Below are positions 1 through 6,629 of a stretch of 15,206 nt of DNA, in pieces (position 1 is the stretch's first letter; the number at the start of each line of letters is the position of its first letter). Position numbers and translations under genes: made by a program. The notes under the pieces were generated by a model. That model was not told the origin of the DNA and searched no databases. It saw only the letters and a list, made by a program, of their open reading frames with translations. The DNA is from Myxococcota bacterium (GTDB lineage: Bacteria > Myxococcota_C > UBA6777): positions 1 through 15,206 of the forward strand of contig CAUJFU010000130.1 of NCBI GenBank assembly GCA_963169055.1, read 5' to 3'.

Positions 1-870
1 CACAAACGCTCCGAAACCCTCAGCGCTGCTGGCTACGAACGCACTGAAACCCACTCCGCCAACGCCTCCGTCTGGGAAAACCAAAAAGACTGGGTCAAAA
101 GCGGCGATCTCGCCAAAGACGGCTACGAAGCCAAACTCTCCACCGACGTCAAAGTCCTCAACGCAAGCGGTTCTGCCACCACCAACGTCAAACTCGGCGG
201 CCTCAACAACGAAGTCTCCGGCAAACTCAGCGGACAACTCGCAGTCCTTGACGCCAATGTCTCTGGAAATTACACCCAATCCCTCGCCAAGATCGGCGAC
301 GCCGAGATCACCGCTGGCGTCGAAGGCAAAGGACGCGCATTTGTCGGTGCAGACGGCTCTTTGGAAGGAAAAGTGACGGCCTCGATCTATCCGCCCGAAG
401 CTGCCGTCACTTTGAAAGGTGAAGCCTTTGCAGGCGCCAAACTCGAAGGCGAAGTCAAAGGCCACGCAGGTCCGTTCTCTGTCACCGCTTCGGGTTCCTT
501 GAATGCTGGCGCTGGCGTCGAAGGCGGCGTCGATGTCGGCCTCTCCGATGGCAAACTCCGCTTCCAAGCCAACTTGGGCGCAACCTTGGGCATCGGCGCA
601 AGCGGCAACATCGCTGTCGAAGTCGATGTCGCACAGATCGCCAAAATCGGTGTCGAAGGCGCAAAAGTCGTCGGCAAAGAAATCCACAAAGCCGCTGTCA
701 ACACCTTTGACGCAACAGGTGACGGCAAACTCGGACTCGATGATGCCCGCGCCATCGGCAGCGCCGCCATCGACACCGTCGGCCAAGGACTCAGCAACGC
801 ACGCGACGCCATCGGCTCGGGCTTGAGCGATATGGGCAATAGCATCAGCAATGCCTTCTCTGGCTGGTGA
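1..870 (+). CDS. C-terminal part of a Gly/Ala-rich repetitive protein with an EF-hand-like loop (5'-truncated)
   Basis: The frame is open from the first base to TGA at 868-870, giving 289 residues of a protein whose start lies outside the window. Most of it is low-complexity sequence rich in Gly, Ala, Val and Lys with loosely repeated units, for example GRAFVGADGSLEGKV (about residues 111-125) and GEAFAGAKLEGEV (about 140-152). Residues 237-248 (709-744) read DATGDGKLGLDD, a good EF-hand calcium loop with acidic or hydroxyl ligands at positions 1, 3, 5 and 12 and Gly at 6. An amphipathic, Ser/Gly-rich tail ending in FSGW follows. I see no membrane segment. Similar Gly/Ala repeat regions occur in large secreted or toxin-like bacterial proteins, but that link is inference and I do not recognise a family. 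Codons mostly end in C, as in the next genes. The apparent TTG start at 361 is internal and not a real start. Confidence 0.75.
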   Translation, partial: HKRSETLSAAGYERTETHSANASVWENQKDWVKSGDLAKDGYEAKLSTDVKVLNASGSATTNVKLGGLNNEVSGKLSGQLAVLDANVSGNYTQSLAKIGDAEITAGVEGKGRAFVGADGSLEGKVTASIYPPEAAVTLKGEAFAGAKLEGEVKGHAGPFSVTASGSLNAGAGVEGGVDVGLSDGKLRFQANLGATLGIGASGNIAVEVDVAQIAKIGVEGAKVVGKEIHKAAVNTFDATGDGKLGLDDARAIGSAAIDTVGQGLSNARDAIGSGLSDMGNSISNAFSGW

Positions 871-1219
871 TCCACCTCTCCTGTTTCCTCCCCCCCAAAA
901 CCACCCCACTCTCTTCTGTCCTATCTCTCGCCCACACAACCCTCCTTGCTTTCGCCGAAACCCTTTCTCGTGATAAGCGACGCAACGACAAAAAACCCTT
1001 TCTTCGCACCTCCTACAACCTCTTTCTTTCTTCCACCATCTTATGCTACAACACGCAGCATCGACCGCTCTTTATCGTCCACACCAACCCAGTTCAGAGG
1101 CCACACACAAACCACCGCATTCCACCCGACGGATGGGCGTATCCATCACCCAACACCAAGCTCTCCCGCACACCGAGGCGTTGGGTGTGAGTGCTGCATC
1201 CCACACATAGGAGCATCGG
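871..1219 (+). other. Intergenic spacer, pyrimidine-rich, no gene seen
   Basis: This 349-base gap lies between two co-directional genes. The + strand is strongly C/T-rich, with runs of Ccc and Ctt, and G-poor. Short frames cross it but none has a ribosome-binding site or protein-like composition. Near its end two short inverted repeats compete: CACCCAAC (1147-1154) with GTTGGGTG (1180-1187), and CACACC (1169-1174) with GGTGTG (1184-1189). No T-run follows them, so they do not look like an intrinsic terminator. I could not assign a promoter with a convincing -35/-10 pair. Confidence 0.6.
1208..1213 (+). promoter_or_regulatory. Ribosome-binding site of the first TPR gene
   Basis: TAGGAG lies 6 bases before ATG 1220 and fixes that start. 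Confidence 0.7.
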
Positions 1220-2605
1220 ATGTCCAATCATTCCACTCTCAAGCAACAAGCCTACGAAAGACTCCAAGCCCGCGACGCCGAAGGCGCACGCGCTCTCTTC
1301 CTCCAAGCCGCCGACGAAGAGGGCATCCACCTCGATCTGCTCGTTCGTCGCGCCAACCAACACCTCCACGACGACCAAGTCCCCGAAGCCGCCCAACTCT
1401 ACCTCCAGATCCTCGAAGCCAACCCCACCGACAAAGACGCTCTCTTGGGCCTTGCCCGCATCTCCATGTTTGTCGGAAAGTTCGATGAAGCCGACGCCTA
1501 CGCCACAGGCGCTCTCCGCGTCGCTCCCGACGAAGGCTTGGTCTACACTTTGTTTGGCCTCCTCCACGAATCTCGCAATCAACTCGACCAAGCCGAACAA
1601 CAGATGGCCCAAGGAGCCGATCTGAGTCCTCACGATTTCCTGCCCGTCTTCAATTATGGCCGTCTACTCGCTCTTTTAAAACGCTACGACCAAGCCATCC
1701 CCGTGCTATGGCGCGCCACCGAGATCGACCCCCAAAACTACGCGGCCTTCTACACCCTCGGCACCGCCCTCACCATGAACGGCATGCACAAAGAAGCTGT
1801 CGCTGCCCTCAATCAAGCCATGAAGATCGCACCCAAAAACCTCGATGTCTACGCCACTCTCGCCGATGTCCTGCTCCGAAACAAAGACCCCGAGATGGCG
1901 CTCTATATCCTCAACGCCGGCATGAACGAGTGTGGCGAACACCCTTCCCTCCTCGAAAAAGCCGCTGTCGTCTGCGTCGGTACAAACAAGATCGCCAACG
2001 CTGTCCAATACTTCGAGAAGATCACACAACAACTCCCCACCTACGCCCAAGCTTGGCTCAACCTCGCCAACCTCTACATCCTCACCCAAGCCCTCGAAAA
2101 ATCCGAAGCCGCCGCCAAACAAGTCCTCTCTTTCGACCCCAACAACTGGCAAGCTCACTACCACCTCGGCAACCTCTACGAAGTCCTCAACCTGCTCGAC
2201 CGCGCCGAAACCTCCCTCCGAAAAGCCACCGAACTCGCACCCAACGATACCCGCCCTTGGAGCAACTTGGGCCTCGTTCTTCTTCGACATGACGACACCT
2301 TCAAAACCAAAGAAGCCATCCACATCCTCGAAAAAGCCGTCGAGATCGCACCCCCCAACGAATTCCGCCCCGCCTACAACCTCGCCCTCGCTTACGTCAA
2401 AGACAACCGCACCGCCCGCGCCCGCGAACTCCTCAAAGAACTCGAAACCAAAGTCCCCCAAGACAACGAAGCTTGGGATGAACTTCAACACCTCCAACAC
2501 ACCCTCTTCTCCGATGCCGATGCCGTCAAAATGAATCTCGCGATCTCTTCGATGATGTGGGACGCTCGACGCAAAGCCAAAAAAGACGACGACTCCCAAG
2601 AATAA
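1220..2605 (+). CDS. Tetratricopeptide-repeat protein
   Basis: A 461-residue soluble protein made almost entirely of TPR helices, with no signal peptide or membrane segment, so probably a cytoplasmic scaffold. Clear TPR units with the usual small and aromatic positions lie at about residues 174-207, 276-309, 310-343 and 384-415, and weaker ones cover the N-terminal half. The tail (448-461) is charged (RRKAKKDDDSQE). ATG 1220 has TAGGAG 6 bases upstream. The gene begins a three-gene unit: 72 bases separate it from the methyltransferase gene, which is followed by a shorter TPR paralogue. Residues 1-247 align without gaps, offset by one, with that paralogue; shared blocks include ALLGL, FNYGRLL and YATLADVL. 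By context it probably binds or presents the methyltransferase or its substrate, but this is inference. Codon third positions are very C-rich. Confidence 0.9.
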   Translation: MSNHSTLKQQAYERLQARDAEGARALFLQAADEEGIHLDLLVRRANQHLHDDQVPEAAQLYLQILEANPTDKDALLGLARISMFVGKFDEADAYATGALRVAPDEGLVYTLFGLLHESRNQLDQAEQQMAQGADLSPHDFLPVFNYGRLLALLKRYDQAIPVLWRATEIDPQNYAAFYTLGTALTMNGMHKEAVAALNQAMKIAPKNLDVYATLADVLLRNKDPEMALYILNAGMNECGEHPSLLEKAAVVCVGTNKIANAVQYFEKITQQLPTYAQAWLNLANLYILTQALEKSEAAAKQVLSFDPNNWQAHYHLGNLYEVLNLLDRAETSLRKATELAPNDTRPWSNLGLVLLRHDDTFKTKEAIHILEKAVEIAPPNEFRPAYNLALAYVKDNRTARARELLKELETKVPQDNEAWDELQHLQHTLFSDADAVKMNLAISSMMWDARRKAKKDDDSQE

Positions 2606-2677
2606 ACGCCCTTCTTCACGCAACGCTTTCTCCTTCCTTCATACCTCCATCTCATACAACGAAAGGCAAGACGACCG

Positions 2678-4204
2678 ATGACCACTTGGTCGAATGGCTA
2701 TCGAACTGATGTCACTTATACACATGGCGTGTATCGAGAGATGACCCCGTTGCTTTTGGATTATGCTTCTTTGTGCCGAGGCTACTTGCCCTTGCGCGAA
2801 GAAGAAAGCTTTACTTTTTGCGAGCTTGGATGCGGACACGGCGTCACCACCAGCCTTTTGGCCGCCGCCAATCCTCAAAGCGCCTTCTACGCAAACGACT
2901 TCAATCCCAATCATATCGCTACCGCACGCCATACCACCCAAGCAGCGGGACTTTCCAATATCGACTTTTACGATGATAGCTTTCAAGATTTCCTCCATGC
3001 CGATCTTCCGACTTTTGATTATATCGTTTTGCATGGAGTCTATTCTTGGGTCGCCGAGCGCGAGCGCAAAGCCATCCAGACCTTTATCGAAAAAAAGCTA
3101 CGGCCCGGTGGATTGGTCTATATCAGCTACAACACCCTCCCGGGTTGGGCCGCCCTCATGCCAATGCGCCAACTGATGGTCCAATACGCACAACGCTCCA
3201 CCGCCGCAACTTGGCCGCAAAAAGTCCAAGACGCCTACCACCAGATCAAAGACCTCGCCAACCGCGATGTCCGCTTCTTTGAAGCCAATCCCGCAGCCCG
3301 CCAATGGATCACCGATATCGAAGGCTCAGACCTCAACTACCTCCCCCACGAATACCTCAACGCCGCTTGGGAACCGATGTACTTCAGCCAGCTCGCCCGC
3401 GAACTCGCCGAAGCCAAAGTCAGCTACCTCGGACCCGCCTCACAACTCGATCAACTCGACTTCCTAAACCTCAACAACAGCACCATCGACGAACTCGCGT
3501 CCCTCCAAGATATCCCTTTCCGCGAAGATCTCCGTGACTTCTACGTCAACCGCCGCTTTCGCAAGGATATCTTTGCGCGGGGCCTCTTTCCTCTCCCTGA
3601 CGCCGAGCAGATCGAATACCTTTCCTCCATGCGCTTTGTTCTCGCTGTCGCCCGCGAAACTGTCACTTTCGAGCATCGCTTTACCGTCGGGACGCTAACG
3701 CTATTGGCCCATGTCTACGAACCCATCGTCGATCTTCTTGCCCAAGGCCCCGCATACCTCAGCGAGATCGTCGCCTTCATGCACCAAAAAGGCGTCGAAT
3801 CCAGCAAAGTCCACCAAGCGCTGCGCTTGTTGACGGGCCTTGGCTACACCATGCCCCTTGTCCCCGAAACCACCGTCCACTCTCGCAAACAAAGCACCGA
3901 CCGCTTCAATTCCTTTGTCATCCACCGCTCCCGCTTTTATAGCCAGATCAACTACCTCGCTTCTCCCCTGACGGGTGGCCCTGTGCATCTTAGCCGCATA
4001 TCACAGCTTTTCTTGCTCGCCGAACGCGAACAGCGCGAACCCATCGACCTGATCTGGAACCTGCTTTCTTCCCAAGGCCAAACCATGATCAAAGACGGCG
4101 TAAGCCTCGAAAATCCCGAAGAAAATATCGCTTGGCTCCAAGAACTCCACGCCGAATTCCACCGCATGACCTTGCCTGCTCTGCATCGCCTTGGCATCGA
4201 ATAG
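2678..4204 (+). CDS. SAM-dependent methyltransferase with methyltransferase regulatory domain (PKMT-like)
   Basis: A 508-residue class I methyltransferase. SAM-binding motif I is ELGCGHG at residues 49-55 and the acidic strand-2 end is ND at 73-74. DYIVLHGVYSWV lies at 114-125, and LRPGG followed by YNTLPGW at 141-157. The YNTLPGW block and the downstream region at about 218-302 (YLPHEYLNAAWEP, then NRRFRKDIFARG) are typical of the family carrying a methyltransferase regulatory domain. That family includes the rickettsial OmpB protein-lysine methyltransferases. Residues about 340-508 form a helical C-terminal domain. From family knowledge it may methylate protein lysines, but the substrate cannot be read from sequence and could be something else. 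ATG 2678 follows GAAAGG (2661-2666) at a rather long spacing. It sits between two paralogous TPR genes, 11 bases before the second, and is very likely co-transcribed with both. Confidence 0.88.
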   Translation: MTTWSNGYRTDVTYTHGVYREMTPLLLDYASLCRGYLPLREEESFTFCELGCGHGVTTSLLAAANPQSAFYANDFNPNHIATARHTTQAAGLSNIDFYDDSFQDFLHADLPTFDYIVLHGVYSWVAERERKAIQTFIEKKLRPGGLVYISYNTLPGWAALMPMRQLMVQYAQRSTAATWPQKVQDAYHQIKDLANRDVRFFEANPAARQWITDIEGSDLNYLPHEYLNAAWEPMYFSQLARELAEAKVSYLGPASQLDQLDFLNLNNSTIDELASLQDIPFREDLRDFYVNRRFRKDIFARGLFPLPDAEQIEYLSSMRFVLAVARETVTFEHRFTVGTLTLLAHVYEPIVDLLAQGPAYLSEIVAFMHQKGVESSKVHQALRLLTGLGYTMPLVPETTVHSRKQSTDRFNSFVIHRSRFYSQINYLASPLTGGPVHLSRISQLFLLAEREQREPIDLIWNLLSSQGQTMIKDGVSLENPEENIAWLQELHAEFHRMTLPALHRLGIE

Positions 4205-4215
4205 AAAGGCCCTCC

Positions 4216-4983
4216 ATGTCCGAATCCATCGAATCTTTGCGCAAACGCGCTGCCGAAGCGCTCCAAGCACGCGACCTTGAGACGGCTCGTCAACTCTACG
4301 AAGAAGCTGCCGCTGAACAAGGCTTTGATATCCAAGCCACCTTACGACAAGGTCTGATGCTTTTGGAAGGAAAGTCTTTTCAAGAAGCCGTCGCGCTTTT
4401 GCTGCGTGTCGTCGAAGCCTGCCCGCTCGAAGTGGATGCTTTGCTTGGTCTGACACGAGTTTCGCTTTTTCTCGGTCGCCTTCAAGATGCCGAAAACTAC
4501 CTCCTCGGGGCCAAACATCTCGCCCCTGAGCATGGGGTGGTGTACGCCCTGCAAGGTCTTTTGCACGAGATCAAAGGCCAACTCGCCGAAGCCTTGGCTT
4601 GTGCAGAACAAGCCGCCGCCCTTCAACCCAACGACTTCCTTGTCTCCTTCAATTATGGCCGACTCTTGGGCCAAGATCGCCGCTACGAAGAGGCTGCGGA
4701 ACAACTCTTACAAGCTATCAAACAAAAGCCTGATAGCTACGAAGCCCATTACGCTCTCGGCATCACCTATGTCCAACGTGGCCTTTTGACATCCGCCATC
4801 GCAACCTTTGAGACCGCCCTCAAACTCGCTCCCACCGACCCAGACGCTTACGCCACTCTCGCCGATGTCCTTGTCCGCGCCAACGATCCCGCCCAAGCCC
4901 GCGAAGTTCTTGATGAAGGCATCCGCTTTTGCGGCCCTCATCCCGGACTCCTCCAAAAACGCCACGCCCTCCCGCCTTCCTAA
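4216..4983 (+). CDS. Shortened tetratricopeptide-repeat paralogue
   Basis: A 255-residue TPR protein that matches the N-terminal 55% of the TPR protein at 1220-2605 without gaps (offset one residue). Shared blocks include LQARD, ALLGL, GLLHE, NDFL/HDFL, FNYGRLL, YATLADVL and HP-LL-K. At DNA level, 1850-1872 and 4849-4871 are identical over 23 bases. The protein stops in the short tail KRHALPPS just where the longer copy continues with four or five more TPRs. No remnant of that half follows before the convergent gene. ATG 4216 has GAAAGG (4204-4209) 6 bases upstream and lies 11 bases after the methyltransferase stop. An in-frame TTG at 4132 inside that gene is not a likely start. It is probably cytoplasmic and a partner of the methyltransferase (inference). 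Confidence 0.87.
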   Translation: MSESIESLRKRAAEALQARDLETARQLYEEAAAEQGFDIQATLRQGLMLLEGKSFQEAVALLLRVVEACPLEVDALLGLTRVSLFLGRLQDAENYLLGAKHLAPEHGVVYALQGLLHEIKGQLAEALACAEQAAALQPNDFLVSFNYGRLLGQDRRYEEAAEQLLQAIKQKPDSYEAHYALGITYVQRGLLTSAIATFETALKLAPTDPDAYATLADVLVRANDPAQAREVLDEGIRFCGPHPGLLQKRHALPPS

Positions 4984-5015
4984 ATCCCCTTCACCACGTC
5001 CGTGCATCCTTGCGA

Positions 5016-6611
5016 TCAAATATCCATACATCCCAACAAACACAAAGCAGCCTGCGTTTTTGGGGAAGAGAAAGACTTGTCTTTCGGCGGAAGCCTCGGT
5101 CGCTGTAGCAGGATAACGGCTACTGTAGTTCCCCCCAACAACACCAGAAGCCCACCCGCACCAAACAAGATATCCGCCGCGATCACTTTATGATAACCAT
5201 CCATCCACGGGCGGCTGATCTGCCCAGCCGTCACCTCCGCGACGCTGGTTTTCCCTTGGATATCTGCAAAATCCTTCGCTCCTGATGCACCCAGACCGAT
5301 CCCTGTCCCGATCGCAACGATCCCTGCTCCCGCCACCACCCAACCCGCAACCAGCAGCGGAGAAATCGGTTTCGGCGGTGGTTTCGGACGGCTTCGCGGC
5401 CTTGAGGCAAGCTGCAATGCCGCCAACAGCGTGCGTGCGCTTTGCTGACGTGCGGCTGTTTTTGCACCCTTGTGAGCAAGGTATCTTTGCAACAGCACGA
5501 TCGCCTGCTTTTGGGAAGGCGGTTTCTTTTCTTGCGCAAACACCCGCCCTCGCCAGTACAACAGTTCTCCTTGGATCTCCAAGGCTTCTTTTCCCATCCC
5601 CTTTACTTCTTCCTCTGCTTCCCGAAAAAAAGAAAGAGCTTGCTCTCCCGCCCCTTCTCTTACCGCCTCGATTCCTCTTTGCATAAAAAGAGTTCCGCTC
5701 TCTAGCCGAACGGTTTGTTCTTCTTCTTCGGCTTTTTTTTGCCAAAAAATCTGTAGTTCCTGTTTTTTGATTTTTTGCAATAATTTTTTTGCATTTTGAT
5801 AAAGCAACAGCTTTTCCGAAGATCCGCCCGCCGTTTTAGCCTCCAACCGAAAAGAACGTGCTTCAAAAAGATGATACAACGAGCTTTTGGAGACATCCTG
5901 CCTTTTCCAGCCCAACACCACTTTATAACGCGGCAACCATCGCGTCATCTCCAAAAGCCGTTCTTTTTCAAAAGCCACCCCCAACATCCGCAACACTTGC
6001 TCGTGTGCAAGACGTTCCAATCGCGGAACGGAGGCTTTGACCGTCTTTTCTAGCGACTCCAACCGACCCACGCTCGACTTTGAATAACTCTCCCACAACT
6101 GCTTTGCTTGCGTCCAATGTTCCCAACCACCGATCGAATAATGGCAAAATCCCAAATAAAATCGTAAACCATTACGAAACGGCTCCCATTTTTCTTCTCG
6201 CGGCAACAAGATCCGAGCGCTTTGAAACAATTCCAACGCTGCTTCGTACCTCTTTTCCGAATACGCTTGCATCCCTTTTGAATAGGCTTCGATCGCTGGA
6301 TGAGATTGCGCAAACGCACGCCCTGAACCCACTCCCACCAAGAACAACAAAACCACCAAACCATAGAAACGAAGCAGGCGACAAAAAAAGCCGCGTCCGC
6401 TCAATCGACACAACCGTCTGTGTGGAAAACGCTGCTCTCTTCGCTGATATGGCGTCAAGAGGTCTTCGCCAAGCAGCGGGACATGGGGCCACGCCCCAGT
6501 GAAACGCTTCAGACGCACAACGGCAAAATAAAACAGCACTCGTTGTACCGTATCTGAAAAGTAGAAACTTGTTTTTCTGTGGTTTGCTTGGTCGTTTTTC
6601 TGGTTCATCAT
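5016..6611 (-). CDS. Exported TPR-like protein with two C-terminal transmembrane helices, kinase-operon partner
   Basis: A 531-residue protein if started at ATG 6611, or two codons nearby at 6608, where AGGCGG lies 3 bases upstream. It begins 18 bases after the kinase stop, so the two are probably one operon. A signal peptide appears only at residues 77-101 (Arg-rich, then GLVVLLFLVGVGSG, cleavage near AFA-Q). The first 66 or so residues look unlike protein, so TTG 6413 or TTG 6404 could be the real start. After the signal come TPR-like helices (about 105-140), a long Lys/Glu/Arg-rich helical stretch (about 250-400), a Pro-rich linker (403-414) and two membrane helices at about 415-440 and 476-503. 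Locally A/T-rich runs (about 5731-5800) encode Lys-rich sequence. By its architecture it is an envelope TPR protein that may work with the kinase; its exact function is unknown. Confidence 0.75.
   Translation of the reverse strand: MMNQKNDQANHRKTSFYFSDTVQRVLFYFAVVRLKRFTGAWPHVPLLGEDLLTPYQRREQRFPHRRLCRLSGRGFFCRLLRFYGLVVLLFLVGVGSGRAFAQSHPAIEAYSKGMQAYSEKRYEAALELFQSARILLPREEKWEPFRNGLRFYLGFCHYSIGGWEHWTQAKQLWESYSKSSVGRLESLEKTVKASVPRLERLAHEQVLRMLGVAFEKERLLEMTRWLPRYKVVLGWKRQDVSKSSLYHLFEARSFRLEAKTAGGSSEKLLLYQNAKKLLQKIKKQELQIFWQKKAEEEEQTVRLESGTLFMQRGIEAVREGAGEQALSFFREAEEEVKGMGKEALEIQGELLYWRGRVFAQEKKPPSQKQAIVLLQRYLAHKGAKTAARQQSARTLLAALQLASRPRSRPKPPPKPISPLLVAGWVVAGAGIVAIGTGIGLGASGAKDFADIQGKTSVAEVTAGQISRPWMDGYHKVIAADILFGAGGLLVLLGGTTVAVILLQRPRLPPKDKSFSSPKTQAALCLLGCMDI
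6484..6498 (-). other. Short perfect hairpin near the uncertain start of the TPR/TM gene
   Basis: TGGGGC (6484-6489) and GCCCCA (6493-6498) form a 6-bp GC-rich stem with a 3-base loop. It lies inside the gene if translation starts at 6611, but in the kinase-to-TPR spacer if it starts near 6413. No T-run follows on the minus strand, so it is not a standard terminator. Confidence 0.35.
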
Positions 6612-6629
6612 CCGCCTATCAACAACATC

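Noticed and set aside
867-1190. 107-codon frame in the spacer after the first gene
   Set aside because: No ribosome-binding site, Pro/Thr/Ser-biased composition from the pyrimidine-rich DNA, no protein-like pattern.
1706-2623. 305-codon open frame on the minus strand
   Set aside because: It is the antisense shadow of the TPR gene, kept open by C-rich third positions; the product is Gly/Val/Phe-rich without domain pattern.
5060-5080. Terminator after the second TPR gene (GCAG-CC-TGC before a T-run)
   Set aside because: The stem is at most 3-4 bp and lies within the convergent coding region.
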